Counted from the stretch's first letter, positions 8,181 to 16,547 are shown. The stretch: 64,000 bases of DNA from Rufibacter hautae (GCF_008271695.1 NZ_VKKY01000001.1:1048589-1112588), one strand, 5' to 3'. A program made the numbers and translations. The notes: generated from the letters alone by a model not told the origin.

Positions 8181-8672
8181 TTATTTCTGCTGTATAATAT
8201 ACTCATATGTTACTAAGAACACTGTATCATAGGTGTTTGGGCGCGGTATATTAATCATTCCTCGCCAAGTATGCACCCTTGATTCACCTTTCTTTAAATT
8301 CACGTCTTTTGCTATGAATTTTATGAAGGCTGTGTCCTGAGTCCCCTCCACAACTTGGTTGCTATTGTGTAACTTATGCCATGAAAGGGAGTCTCCAGTA
8401 AAGTATTCGTAAAATCTGAAGGTTGGCCTTACACTATCTGAAGAGTATAAGTTCTGATGGTTTTCTATAAATAACTTCAGCCTATAAGTATCCCCATTCT
8501 GCATCGTGTCTTTCTCTGTAAATGCTAATCCAAAACTACCTTTTCCAGGAGAGGCTTTGTAGTTAATATTCGTGAAGTTGAATTCTGATAAGGCACTTTG
8601 GTTATTTTCAGTATCGTTAAGTTTACAGGAGCCAAGTGCAACAATTATTATTAGGAGGAAAGTTTTTGTCAT
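8181..8672 (-). CDS. Hypothetical lipoprotein (163 aa)
   Basis: A 163-residue protein beginning with a lipoprotein signal (MTKTFLLIIIVALGSCKLN, lipobox ALGSC). The mature part is beta-rich with alternating polar and aromatic residues (TYRLKLFIENHQNL, PTFRFYEYFTGDSLSW, KGESRVHTWRGMINI), which suggests an immunoglobulin-like or other beta-sandwich fold. No named family recognised. It is the first gene of the array in transcription order; upstream lies only a partial site plus an unrelated inverted repeat. AT-rich like the other island genes. Confidence 0.68.
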   Translation of the reverse strand: MTKTFLLIIIVALGSCKLNDTENNQSALSEFNFTNINYKASPGKGSFGLAFTEKDTMQNGDTYRLKLFIENHQNLYSSDSVRPTFRFYEYFTGDSLSWHKLHNSNQVVEGTQDTAFIKFIAKDVNLKKGESRVHTWRGMINIPRPNTYDTVFLVTYEYIIQQK

Positions 8673-8681
8673 ATGTTAATT

Positions 8682-8776
8682 CCAGATAACTACTGAATAA
8701 ACGGAGTCATTCCGGTTATCAGCACTATAGCTTCGGCGAACATCCTGCTTACAGCATCAATTGACAGATAACCGGA
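8682..8776. repeat. Upstream boundary of the array: partial site plus inverted repeat
   Basis: 8682-8705 matches the closing half of site E (TAACTACTG, ATAAACGG on the plus strand). Next to it, ten-base arms at 8711-8720 and 8767-8776 (TCCGGTTATC / GATAACCGGA) form a separate inverted repeat. The position is where an attI site or a truncated cassette would lie. Confidence 0.45.
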
Positions 8777-8868
8777 TCGGTACTGCCGAATATACTATAT
8801 AGGAATAACATTATTGACCAAACTCGTTTTTCAACAGCAGACCTTTGCAAACCAAGTATCAGCCAGCG

Positions 8869-9684
8869 CTACACCTGGCAATTGGGGCAGAAGTAGGTAG
8901 CGCGGCCACCCACGTATTTCTTCTGGATGAGCGTTTGGCAGCGGGGGCAGTGGAGGTGCGCGTCTTTGGTGGCAGAGGCAGGCGCTTCGTCCCATTCGCG
9001 GGCATGGATGAGGTAATGCGAGGGGAAATCACGGTAGATGGCCTCGGCGGCGATGGCGGTTTCCAGCACCTCTCGGATGCAGGTGGCTAGGCGGTCCACC
9101 TCGGCGGGCTGCAGGGAATCAGCGGGGCGCTCTGGCTCCAGTTGGGCTTGGAAGAGCACCTCATCGGCAATCCAGTTGCCAACGCCGGGCGCTATGCGCT
9201 GGTCCAGCAGCAGCGGCTTGATCGCTGATTTCTTTCTGGCCAGTCCTTGGGTTAGTTCCTCGGTGGAGAGGGTGAGCGCATCGGGGCCCAGTTTCTTCTG
9301 TAGCCGGAACGCGGCAACGCTCTGGGTGAGTCCCAGCCGACCGAACTTGCGGGAGTCCAGGAAAGCGAACTTAAAGCCGTTCTCAAAATGGAAAATGGCC
9401 CGGGCAAAGCGCGGCGTGTCTGCCTCGTCTTTGTAGTAAGCCACGTCGCCGGTCATCCCGAAGTGCATGGTCACGATGGGGCCTCGGGCAGTTTCCAGGA
9501 AAAGCTGCTTGCCAATGCGGGCCGTCTGGGTGAACTGCTCTCCGCGCAGCGTCCTCCTGAAATCATCCAGGTCTACCTGCAGTTGCCGCTTGGGGTCCTG
9601 CACCTCCACCTCGGTAATAGGCTGGAACAGGCTGGTCTCGTCAATGAAACGGCGATAGGTCTCTACCTCGGGTAACTCTGGCAT
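8869..9684 (-). CDS. mutM: Fpg/MutM-family DNA glycosylase/AP lyase
   Basis: A 271-residue base-excision repair enzyme. It begins MPELPEVETYRR, with the catalytic Pro2 and Glu3 of the Fpg/Nei family, which attack the sugar of oxidised purines such as 8-oxoguanine or formamidopyrimidines and then cut the strand. The helix-two-turn-helix shows as APGVGNWIADEVLFQA, and the C-terminus ends in a four-cysteine zinc finger (CPRC ... CPNC). Length is normal for the family. Whether it prefers Fpg-type or Nei-type lesions cannot be settled here; N-terminal PELPEVET favours Fpg. The gene is the GC-rich flank upstream of the AT-rich island. A half-palindrome lies upstream of its ATG. Confidence 0.92.
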   Translation of the reverse strand: MPELPEVETYRRFIDETSLFQPITEVEVQDPKRQLQVDLDDFRRTLRGEQFTQTARIGKQLFLETARGPIVTMHFGMTGDVAYYKDEADTPRFARAIFHFENGFKFAFLDSRKFGRLGLTQSVAAFRLQKKLGPDALTLSTEELTQGLARKKSAIKPLLLDQRIAPGVGNWIADEVLFQAQLEPERPADSLQPAEVDRLATCIREVLETAIAAEAIYRDFPSHYLIHAREWDEAPASATKDAHLHCPRCQTLIQKKYVGGRATYFCPNCQV

Positions 9685-9698
9685 CTTTAAAGGGATTT

Positions 9699-9718
9699 GC
9701 GTTTAGGACCTGTTTTCA
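9699..9718. repeat. Half-site of the dispersed palindrome
   Basis: GCGTTTAGGACCTGTTTTCA on the plus strand, without a good second arm. It lies 15 bases upstream of the mutM start. Confidence 0.5.
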
Positions 9719-9851
9719 TAAAAAGAAAGTAAAAGCAGCGCCTGTTCTACAACCCGCAGCACCTGTCCATTGTTGCGCAAAAAATGCATTTTCATTCTGT
9801 ATCCGAAAGTGATAATCTGACTTTACGCTAAAATAGTTTTCCACCGGTTTT

Positions 9852-9872
9852 AAAAATTAAGGCCCTAAACGC
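9852..9872. repeat. Half-site of the dispersed palindrome
   Basis: The right-hand arm (GGCCCTAAACGC preceded by an A-rich stretch), about 50 bases before the YfiT-like gene. The rest of the 241-base gap between the two divergent genes shows nothing else clear. Confidence 0.45.
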
Positions 9873-9925
9873 AGCCTGAAATGGTCTATTTCGTTAGATT
9901 TGTTTGAGACTAGTTCTGTATCTGC

Positions 9926-10471
9926 ATGGAAACACCAACACTGCCCCTTGAACTTTTACGCTACCCTGTAGGAAGATATGAGGCACCCCCATTGTACGGG
10001 TCGGCTTTTGTAAAGAAGTCGCTTATGGCCATTGAGGCCTTGCCTGCCAAACTGCGCGCCGCCATCCACAACCTGTCAGATGAACAGCTGGACACCCCCT
10101 ACCGCCCCGGCGGCTGGAGCCTGCGCCAGGTGGTGCACCATCTCGCTGATAGCCACCTCAATGCCTACACCCGGGTACGGTTGGCACTCACAGAAAACAC
10201 CCCGGTCATTAAACCCTACGAAGAATCTTCCTGGGCTTACCTCCGGGATGCCCACTGGGCAGACCCCGCGCTTTCCCTCCAGATGCTGGAGGCCTTGCAC
10301 CAACGGTGGGTTATTTTGCTTCGGTCTCTTTGCATGGAAGAATGGCACCGGTCTTACATCCATCCGCAGAGCGGCGAGACGTATCTGTTCCAGGTGGCGG
10401 GCATGTACGCCTGGCACGGAGAGCACCACGTGGGGCATATCACCTCCCTGAAAGACAGAATGGGCTGGTAG
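9926..10471 (+). CDS. YfiT-like (bacillithiol transferase-type) DinB-superfamily protein
   Basis: A 181-residue protein that matches the YfiT/BstA pattern throughout: LRYPVGRYEAPP at the N-terminus, YRPGGWSLRQVVHHLADSH at 59-77 and WHGEHHVGHI at 163-172. The histidine clusters at 71-77 and 164-171 provide the metal site. Family members transfer thiols such as bacillithiol onto electrophiles or act as metal-dependent hydrolases; Bacteroidota may use another thiol. It has no signal peptide and is cytoplasmic. It is a single plus-strand gene divergent from mutM. Confidence 0.88.
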   Translation: METPTLPLELLRYPVGRYEAPPLYGSAFVKKSLMAIEALPAKLRAAIHNLSDEQLDTPYRPGGWSLRQVVHHLADSHLNAYTRVRLALTENTPVIKPYEESSWAYLRDAHWADPALSLQMLEALHQRWVILLRSLCMEEWHRSYIHPQSGETYLFQVAGMYAWHGEHHVGHITSLKDRMGW

Positions 10472-10490
10472 TTCGTTTTTTATCTCTTTT

Positions 10491-10510
10491 TTAAAAACAG
10501 ACCTAAAAAC
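10491..10510. repeat. Half-site of the dispersed palindrome
   Basis: TTAAAAACAGACCTAAAAAC, the right-hand arm with changes, in the gap between the YfiT-like gene and the SBBP protein gene. Confidence 0.35.
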
Positions 10511-10579
10511 AAGGGCAGCCCAAAAGCTGACATTTAAGAAAATTAGCTTATTTTTAGTCAGAAGTTTCAAATTCTGACA

Positions 10580-13500
10580 ATGAGCCTGCCCCCTTTCCTT
10601 TTTATTGTTTCTGCCTTCTGGACCCTACTGGAATTTTTCATGGGGGCTCCAGCGCCCGCGCCTGTTACCGCACCCAACCCAGCGCCCCAAGTGGTCATGG
10701 CCAGAACCAATAGCACAGATTTCCGCACGCTGGAGTTTGTGGAGAACAAAGGACAGTGGCCTACCCAGGTGGCTTTCGCCGCCGATGTCTGGGGGGGCAA
10801 GATGTTTCTGCAGCCCACCGGGTTCATGTATGTTCTGCATGATGCAACGGCATTGGCCGCGGCCCAAAACCACGGACATTCCCAAGCGGGTGCCGCGAAC
10901 CAACGTACTTCGGCCGCGCCCGATGTTCTGAAGAGCCACGCCTACTCCGTTACGTTTGAGAATGCCAATCCGGCCCCGGTGCTGCAACCGCAGGAAGTCA
11001 CCGAAGGTATCCGGAACTATTACCTGGGCAAGGACCCTAAGAAATGGGGGTCCGGTGCCCGGGGTTTTCGGCAGGTGCGCTACAAGGGCCTGTACAAAGG
11101 GGTAGACCTGGCCCTCTATGAAAAGGCTGGTAACCTAAAATACGATTTGTTTGTGGCGCCGGGCACCTCGCCAGACCAGATCAGACTCAAGTACAAGGGC
11201 GTCTCCAACCTGTCTTTGCAAGACGGAAACCTGCGCGTAGAGACCTCGGTGGGTGACGTGAAAGAGCACAAGCCCGTGGCGTACCAGATGGTGCAGAACC
11301 AGCGCGTGGAAGTGAAATGCCTCTACCAACTCTCGGGCCAGACCGTCACGTTCCAATTCCCCGATGGCTTTGACAACCGCTACCCGCTGGTGATTGACCC
11401 GGTGGTGGAATTCTCGTCCTTCACCGGCTCTACCGCTGATAACTGGGGATACACCGCCACCTATGACAGCGAGGGCAACATGTACTCGGGGGGGATCGCC
11501 TCCAGCACCGGGTACCCTACCTCTACCGGGGCCTTCAGCGAGGCTTTCAACGGCATCTGGGACATGGCCATCATCAAGTATGACACCAAAGTAAGCGGAC
11601 CAGCGGCGCGCCTGTATGCCACCTACCTGGGCGGCAGCAGTACTGAGTCTCCGCACAGCCTGGTGGTGAACGCCGCAGATGAACTCCTGGTGCTGGGCAC
11701 CTCCAGCTCCGCCGATTACCCTACTTCTGCCGCTGCGCTGAGCCGCACGTTCAAAGGCGGTCCGCCTATTACTCCGCTGGGCACCGGTGGCAACCCTTCC
11801 TATACTTTCGGGTCAGACCTGGTGATCACCCGCCTCAGCAAAAACGGCGACAAGTTGCTGGCCTCCACTTTCCTGGGCGGTAGCCAGAACGATGGGCTCC
11901 TCACCCGGACCGGTTCCTTTCCTACCCTGGTCCAGAACTACGGCGACCAATATCGCGGCGACATCATCACTGACCCAGACGGGAACGTGTACATTGCCTC
12001 CAATACTTCCTCAGATGACTTCCCGGCTACCAACGGATTTGGGTCAGAGATGCAGGGCGGCTCAAACGATGCGGTGATCTGCAAGCTTTCCCCAGACCTT
12101 AGCCAGGTGCTTTGGGCCAGCTACTACGGCGGCTCCGGCACCGATGCCGCCTACTCCATCCAGCTGGACCAGAACCGGCAGGTATACGTCTGCGGCGGCA
12201 CCACCAGCACCACCCTTCCCGGCACCGCCAATGGCATGAAACCAACCTCCGCGGGCAACACAGACGGCTTTGTGCTGAAGATAAACAACACGGGCTCCAC
12301 TATCATGGCGGCTACTTTCCTAGGCACCCAGGCGTATGACCAAACCTATTTTCTGCAGTTAGATGCCGAGTACAGCGTGTACCTGCTGGGCCAGACCTTG
12401 GGTGGTTACCCGGTCACCAGCGGCACCTACAGCAACCGGGGCGGCCGGCAGTTTCTCCATAAGCTAAGCAATGACCTGTCTACCACCGTTTGGTCTACCG
12501 TGTTTGGCACCGGGCGCACCACCATTGACATTTCGCCTACAGCATTTCTGGTAGATGACTGCCAGCGCATCTACGTCTCTGGGTGGGGCGGCAGCAACAA
12601 CGGCGGATTCTATGGCAACGGCACCACCACGGGTCTGCCCACTACCCCAGGGGCGGTGCAGACCACCACAGACGGCGGCGACTTCTACCTCATGCAACTG
12701 GGCACCAACGCCAGCGAGCTTATCTACGCTACTTTTTACGGCGGAAACCAGACCATCACCGGCGGCAGCTTTGAGCACGTAGACGGCGGCACCAGTAGGT
12801 TTGACAAGAAAGGCTACGTGTATCAGGCGGTCTGCGGCGGCTGCCAGGCCAAATCCAATTTCCCGGTTCCGGCGGGCGCCAACTTCTACTCCAGAACCAA
12901 CAACAGCATAAATTGCAACAATGCCGCTTTCAAATTTGATTTCGCAGAGGAACTGCGCGCCGATGCCGGCCCTGACCAGGAAATCTGCCTGGAGGCTGGC
13001 GCCGTGAACCTGCCGGGCTCGCCCAGCGGGGGCGTCTGGGCCGGCAATGGCGTTTCTATGGTAAACGGGGCCTACAGGTTCACCCCCACCCCTGAGATGG
13101 TGGGTGCGCACACGCTCACCTACACCGTAACCGGAACTGGTTCCTGCGCCATCTCCAACACCATGGTCATGACCGTGACCCCACCCGTGACGCACACCCT
13201 CACCATCCCGCAGAACCTGTACTGCGTAAATTCCAAGGACCTTGTGGAACTGACGGGCTCGCCGGCGGGCGGCGTTTTCTCGGGCAAAGGCGTCACCGAC
13301 TCTTTGTTCAATCCGGCCGTAGCCGGGGTAGGCAAGCATGTGATCACTTACCGCAATGACGGCTCTGACGGCGTCTGCGGCTCTGCCTCCATTACCGTGG
13401 AGGTAATTCTCCCCCTGGTGGAGATTGGCCCCGATACCACTTTGTGCCCAGGGAGCCTCACACCTTTCCAGTTGCGGGCAAATGTACCCGGCGGCACCTG

Positions 13501-14134
13501 GAGCGGCACCAACGTATCGGCGGCGGGTGTTTTCACGCCGCCTCCCGGCTTTACCGGCACCATCACCGCGTCTTACTCGCTCGCCACTCCTTGCCCGGTC
13601 ACAGATACCAAGGTGATCAACATGCCACCGGTGCCCACCATGCAAGCCCAGCTTTCCAATGGCTGTAATGACAATCCTCTGGTATCAGGCTACGCTCCTT
13701 TCAACGCGGCTTTTGCCAACGGCTCCAGCAACGCAGACAGTTTCACTTGGGACTTTGGGGACGGCACCCAATCTACGGAGCATTCGCCGCGGCACCTTTA
13801 CAAAACCCCGGGCAAGTACAAAGTCACCCTCCTGGCCACCTACGGAAACGGTTGTCAGGCCATTCTGGAAGTAGGAGAAGTGGTAGTGGAGCCGCCTTTC
13901 ATCCCCAATATCTTCACGCCCAACGGCGATGATAAAAACGAGACCTTTGTGCAGCATTTCAGTTGTTTCCCTACCGAGATCATTGTCTATGACCTTTGGG
14001 GAAAACAGGTGTACCAGCAGAAAATCTATAACCAGAAATGGAATGGCGGTAACCTCTCTGAAGGCACGTATTTCTACATCCTTAAAGACACGGAGGGCAA
14101 CACCGCCAAAGGTTGGGTGGAAATCCTGAAATAG
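10580..14134 (+). CDS. DUF7948/SBBP-repeat protein with PKD domain and gliding-type (CHU_C) T9SS sorting domain
   Basis: A 1184-residue secreted protein. After a hydrophobic signal segment (residues about 5-22) comes a DUF7948-type domain opening with FVENKGQWP (about 50-280). An SBBP beta-propeller region with repeated ATYLGG/ASYYGG motifs follows (about 280-800). Next come Ig-like repeats of the GPDQEICLEAGAVNLPG type (about 815-1040) and a PKD domain (FTWDFGDGTQS near 1060). The end, NIFTPNGDDKNETF through to the C-terminus, is the gliding motility-associated C-terminal domain, a type B signal for the type IX secretion system. Export to the cell surface or medium is expected. The ligand is unknown. 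The gene stands alone. Confidence 0.9.
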   Translation: MSLPPFLFIVSAFWTLLEFFMGAPAPAPVTAPNPAPQVVMARTNSTDFRTLEFVENKGQWPTQVAFAADVWGGKMFLQPTGFMYVLHDATALAAAQNHGHSQAGAANQRTSAAPDVLKSHAYSVTFENANPAPVLQPQEVTEGIRNYYLGKDPKKWGSGARGFRQVRYKGLYKGVDLALYEKAGNLKYDLFVAPGTSPDQIRLKYKGVSNLSLQDGNLRVETSVGDVKEHKPVAYQMVQNQRVEVKCLYQLSGQTVTFQFPDGFDNRYPLVIDPVVEFSSFTGSTADNWGYTATYDSEGNMYSGGIASSTGYPTSTGAFSEAFNGIWDMAIIKYDTKVSGPAARLYATYLGGSSTESPHSLVVNAADELLVLGTSSSADYPTSAAALSRTFKGGPPITPLGTGGNPSYTFGSDLVITRLSKNGDKLLASTFLGGSQNDGLLTRTGSFPTLVQNYGDQYRGDIITDPDGNVYIASNTSSDDFPATNGFGSEMQGGSNDAVICKLSPDLSQVLWASYYGGSGTDAAYSIQLDQNRQVYVCGGTTSTTLPGTANGMKPTSAGNTDGFVLKINNTGSTIMAATFLGTQAYDQTYFLQLDAEYSVYLLGQTLGGYPVTSGTYSNRGGRQFLHKLSNDLSTTVWSTVFGTGRTTIDISPTAFLVDDCQRIYVSGWGGSNNGGFYGNGTTTGLPTTPGAVQTTTDGGDFYLMQLGTNASELIYATFYGGNQTITGGSFEHVDGGTSRFDKKGYVYQAVCGGCQAKSNFPVPAGANFYSRTNNSINCNNAAFKFDFAEELRADAGPDQEICLEAGAVNLPGSPSGGVWAGNGVSMVNGAYRFTPTPEMVGAHTLTYTVTGTGSCAISNTMVMTVTPPVTHTLTIPQNLYCVNSKDLVELTGSPAGGVFSGKGVTDSLFNPAVAGVGKHVITYRNDGSDGVCGSASITVEVILPLVEIGPDTTLCPGSLTPFQLRANVPGGTWSGTNVSAAGVFTPPPGFTGTITASYSLATPCPVTDTKVINMPPVPTMQAQLSNGCNDNPLVSGYAPFNAAFANGSSNADSFTWDFGDGTQSTEHSPRHLYKTPGKYKVTLLATYGNGCQAILEVGEVVVEPPFIPNIFTPNGDDKNETFVQHFSCFPTEIIVYDLWGKQVYQQKIYNQKWNGGNLSEGTYFYILKDTEGNTAKGWVEILK

Positions 14135-14227
14135 CCCCTTATTTATCTACGGCATTGAGCTACGGCATTGAGAAGCCTCTTCTTTTCAGTGAGCTTCCCC
14201 ATGCCATTGCTCTACTTTTTCTGTTAT

Positions 14228-14794
14228 ATGCGCCTTTCTTTTACTTTCTTTCTATTCTGTTCTTTGGTTTTCTTCTCAGGCTGTGGCGATGAATTCATCC
14301 AGGATCCTGCCATGACGGCTAAAATAAACGGTTCTAACTTCACGGCCTGCTCCAATCTGGAAGGCAAAATCCCCGTTCCTACGGCACCTAAAAACAACCT
14401 GGAGGTGACCTACGACCCTACCAGCGGCCAACTAATCATTAAGGGCACTGACAGTTGCAACGACTCGGTTAAAACCATCCACCTGGACATAAGGGATGTA
14501 CACGGTGTGGGCAACTACACCATCAATTATCAATCAAAGTTATATTATAACCCTGATGATACCCCCGGGAGTGGCGCTGGAAGCAACGGGGCACTCCAGT
14601 ACCTGGGCCGGCATCCGGCCAACTCGGCAGGCATCTTCTCCACTGATCCGCAGCACGTGGGGACCTTTACCATTACCGCCTTTGACCTGGAGCAAAGACG
14701 TTTTTCAGCCACTTTTGAGATGGATGTTTATGGGGCGTACTCCAACAAACTGTTCAAAATCAGGGAGGGCCGGTTGAACAACGTGTCGTACTAG
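14228..14794 (+). CDS. DUF6252-like lipoprotein
   Basis: The start is placed at 14228 because the protein from there (MRLSFTFFLFCSLVFFSGC) is a classical lipoprotein signal with lipobox FFSGC; an upstream in-frame ATG at 14168 adds twenty unlikely residues. The mature part begins DEFIQDPAMTAKINGSNFTAC, typical of small Bacteroidota lipoproteins of the DUF6252 type, and is a beta-rich domain of about 165 residues (LEVTYDPTSGQLIIKGTD, FSATFEMDVYG). The role is unknown. It follows the T9SS protein on the same strand by 93 bases and could be co-transcribed with it. Confidence 0.75.
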   Translation: MRLSFTFFLFCSLVFFSGCGDEFIQDPAMTAKINGSNFTACSNLEGKIPVPTAPKNNLEVTYDPTSGQLIIKGTDSCNDSVKTIHLDIRDVHGVGNYTINYQSKLYYNPDDTPGSGAGSNGALQYLGRHPANSAGIFSTDPQHVGTFTITAFDLEQRRFSATFEMDVYGAYSNKLFKIREGRLNNVSY

Positions 14795-14812
14795 GGCAGC
14801 CCCCTCTCCTTC

Positions 14813-14849
14813 CGTTTAGGGCTTCTTTTTAGTTTTTTCGGCCAAAAAC
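14813..14849. repeat. Degenerate copy of the dispersed palindrome
   Basis: CGTTTAGGGCTTCTTTTTAG followed by a GGCCAAAAAC arm. It lies just downstream of the lipoprotein stop and may serve as its terminator. Confidence 0.45.
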
Positions 14850-14971
14850 AGAAGCTGCCGAGACCTGTCTTTCTTCCTGAAAGTAGGCCCCGGAACTTCC
14901 AGGGAAAACGAACTCTTCTCTCCTAGCCATAGTTTTAATACTTTTAGAACTTTATCTTATTCAAACATACT

Positions 14972-15532
14972 ATGTCAAAACGCGGTAGACGCACCTTAGG
15001 CGTTCCTACTTTTCCGTTGCCCATCTCGGGTCAGTTCATGCCCGCCATTCTTTTGATCATTATGGGCTTAGGCTTGCTGGTCTTCAAAAACCTGACCCAG
15101 GAAGTGAAGCATGTGCAAGACCTGATGGTGAAGGAAGGAACCCTGATCAACTATTCATTCAAGAAAACCCCCGAGGGAGAGAGAGATTACGGTCTCTGGC
15201 TCAAAGAATTCGCTGAGCGGTTTGAGCTCGCCGGCAAGCAGGAATCCTCTTTTGATACCACCGCCTTCAAAGCCGCCCTTAAACCCGGCGACCGGCTGCG
15301 GGTGGAGTACAGTGACCGGGAAGACGTGCTGGAGAACGGCGGTGTGCGCAGGCTGTACGGGTTGTCGGCCCCGGCCAAGAACCTTACTTTTTTCCAGGGT
15401 AAAGACACGGTGTACCAGCAGAACAACGGAACGCTTACTTTTGCCATCTATGGGCTACTGGCCGGCGGCATTCTGCTCTACATCTGGCAGATCTACAAAA
15501 CCCAACGTCAGCGCAACGCTTACGAAGACTAA
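14972..15532 (+). CDS. Hypothetical two-span membrane protein
   Basis: A 186-residue protein with one transmembrane segment near the N-terminus (FMPAILLIIMGLGLLVFK, about 23-40) and one near the C-terminus (FAIYGLLAGGILLYIWQIY, about 156-175). The 115-residue domain between them is soluble (GLWLKEFAERFELAGKQ, LKPGDRLRVEYSDREDVLENGG). The plan, with a short beta-rich domain between two spans, resembles DUF3592-type proteins, but no diagnostic motif confirms this. The N-terminal KRGRR positive stretch predicts a cytoplasmic N-terminus. No partner is evident; it is not clearly part of an operon. Confidence 0.7.
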   Translation: MSKRGRRTLGVPTFPLPISGQFMPAILLIIMGLGLLVFKNLTQEVKHVQDLMVKEGTLINYSFKKTPEGERDYGLWLKEFAERFELAGKQESSFDTTAFKAALKPGDRLRVEYSDREDVLENGGVRRLYGLSAPAKNLTFFQGKDTVYQQNNGTLTFAIYGLLAGGILLYIWQIYKTQRQRNAYED

Positions 15533-15552
15533 CGCCTCAGGCTGCCCTTTCC

Positions 15553-15589
15553 GATTTTAAGGCTCATTTTATCAATAGGGCTCTGAAAC
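15553..15589. repeat. Degenerate copy of the dispersed palindrome
   Basis: TTTTAAGGCTCATTTT and AATAGGGCTCTGAAAC arms, imperfectly paired, downstream of the two-span membrane protein gene. Confidence 0.35.
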
Positions 15590-15676
15590 AGGAACGTTCG
15601 GGAATGGAGGCTCAGTCAAAACGAGGCAGCCATTCCGGACTGGGGCCGTACAAGGGAGAAGACATCCACGCCTTAT

Positions 15677-15949
15677 ATGAGTAAGTACCCAACCACCCCC
15701 CGCCAGGTAATCTACGCCTGCGGCAGCGGCAAATGCCAGAAACGCGGCGGCAAGGAAATCCGCAAGGCCATGCGCGACCAATTGAAGATGGCCGGCCTGA
15801 AAGACGAGGTAGAGATCATTAAAACCGACTGTACCGATCGCTGCAAGCATGGCCCTATTTTCAGTATCCAGCCGCAGAACATCTGGCTGCATGACATGAG
15901 CGAGGCACAGGTTCTGCAGGTTTTCAGGGAACAAGTGCTAGGCAAATAA
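15677..15949 (+). CDS. Thioredoxin-like [2Fe-2S] ferredoxin
   Basis: A 90-residue protein of the thioredoxin-like [2Fe-2S] ferredoxin type. Four cysteines are placed as in that family: C15 and C20 in ACGSGKC and C52 and C56 in DCTDRCKHGP, after a first beta strand (QVIYAC). The cluster would make it a cytoplasmic one-electron carrier. It probably receives or gives electrons to an unknown partner. It converges with the ferritin gene, with a shared hairpin terminator between them, which is suggestive for iron/redox roles but does not prove a functional link. Complete, and of normal length for a stand-alone domain. Confidence 0.88.
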   Translation: MSKYPTTPRQVIYACGSGKCQKRGGKEIRKAMRDQLKMAGLKDEVEIIKTDCTDRCKHGPIFSIQPQNIWLHDMSEAQVLQVFREQVLGK

Positions 15950-15951
15950 AA

Positions 15952-15990
15952 AACCCCTCAGGCTTACGGGCTTGAGGGGTTCTGTTTTTT
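15952..15990 (+). terminator. Rho-independent terminator between ferredoxin and ferritin genes
   Basis: Arms AACCCCTCAGGC and GCTTGAGGGGTT (one G-T pair) around TTACGG, followed by a T-run at 15984-15990. It serves the ferredoxin gene; the stem could act in both directions. Confidence 0.85.
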
Positions 15991-16013
15991 ATACGGGAAG
16001 TCAGTGGAAAAGG

Positions 16014-16547
16014 CTATTCGCCGTCGTTGTCGTATTTGATTTTACGCACGTTCTTGTCAATCTCCCAACGGCCGGTGCCTTCCTCGCCAATCACGTCAAA
16101 CAGTTCCAGGGCGCGGCGGGCCACATACTCCTCTTCTACCTGCTCTTTCAAGAACCACTGCAGAAACTGGAACGTCATGTAATCCCGTGATTTCATGCAC
16201 TGATCGGCCAAACGGTTGAACTGCTGGGTCACAAAAATTTCCTGCTGCAGCGCCTTTTCAAACACATCTCTGAAAGAGTCAAACTCCTGCGGAATGTTCA
16301 CCACCTCCGGAGAGATGGAATGGCCACCCAAATCACTCACGAAATTGAATATCTTGAGCATGTGCTCACGTTCCTCGTGCGATTGCTTCATGAAGTAATC
16401 GGCGCTGTAGTCAAAGCCCTGGCGGTTGCACCAGCTAGACATAGCCAAATAAGTGGCCGAAGAATGGGCTTCTACTTTTATCTGTTCGTTTAAGAGCGTT
16501 TCTATTTCTTCTGAAAGAGAGGTACGCAGTCTCAATAAATCTTTCAT
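16014..16547 (-). CDS. ftnA: Ferritin
   Basis: A 177-residue ferritin, the non-haem iron-storage protein that forms a 24-subunit shell and oxidises Fe(II) at a di-iron centre. Ferroxidase residues are recognisable: the first-helix glutamate in NEQIKVEAHSSATYLAM, the EREH motif (SHEEREHMLK, about 57-66) and the third-helix glutamates around QQEIFVTQQFNRLADQ. The fourth-helix end (FLKEQVEEEYVARRALELFDVI) is also typical. Length fits FtnA; no haem-binding Met pattern of bacterioferritin is obvious. It is cytoplasmic. The gene is monocistronic on the minus strand with a long upstream gap of repeats, so its promoter lies directly before 16560. Confidence 0.93.
   Translation of the reverse strand: MKDLLRLRTSLSEEIETLLNEQIKVEAHSSATYLAMSSWCNRQGFDYSADYFMKQSHEEREHMLKIFNFVSDLGGHSISPEVVNIPQEFDSFRDVFEKALQQEIFVTQQFNRLADQCMKSRDYMTFQFLQWFLKEQVEEEYVARRALELFDVIGEEGTGRWEIDKNVRKIKYDNDGE

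Larger units (their letters stand above)
3700..8780 (-). mobile_element. Integron-like gene cassette array (CALIN-type), no integrase in view
   Basis: Seven consecutive minus-strand genes (163, 366, 216, 146, 339, 130 and 106 codons in reading order) are each followed by an inverted-repeat site. Five of these sites start with AAC and end with GTT when read in gene direction, the triplets integron integrases use, with an imperfect stem between them. The island is visibly AT-rich against GC-rich flanks, carries none of the dispersed palindromes seen elsewhere, and none of its genes belongs to a family I recognise. Gene-site-gene spacing, common orientation and foreign composition are the marks of integron cassettes. 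No tyrosine recombinase lies in the window, so the call rests on site structure alone. Confidence 0.7.

Noticed and set aside
3700..8780. Prophage or IS explanation for the AT-rich island
   Set aside because: No phage structural, integrase or transposase gene and no flanking duplication seen; inter-gene sites with AAC...GTT ends fit cassettes better.
12464..13645. A 393-codon minus-strand frame inside the SBBP protein gene
   Set aside because: It is antisense to a well-supported gene, with a Gly/Arg/Ala-rich product typical of shadow frames.
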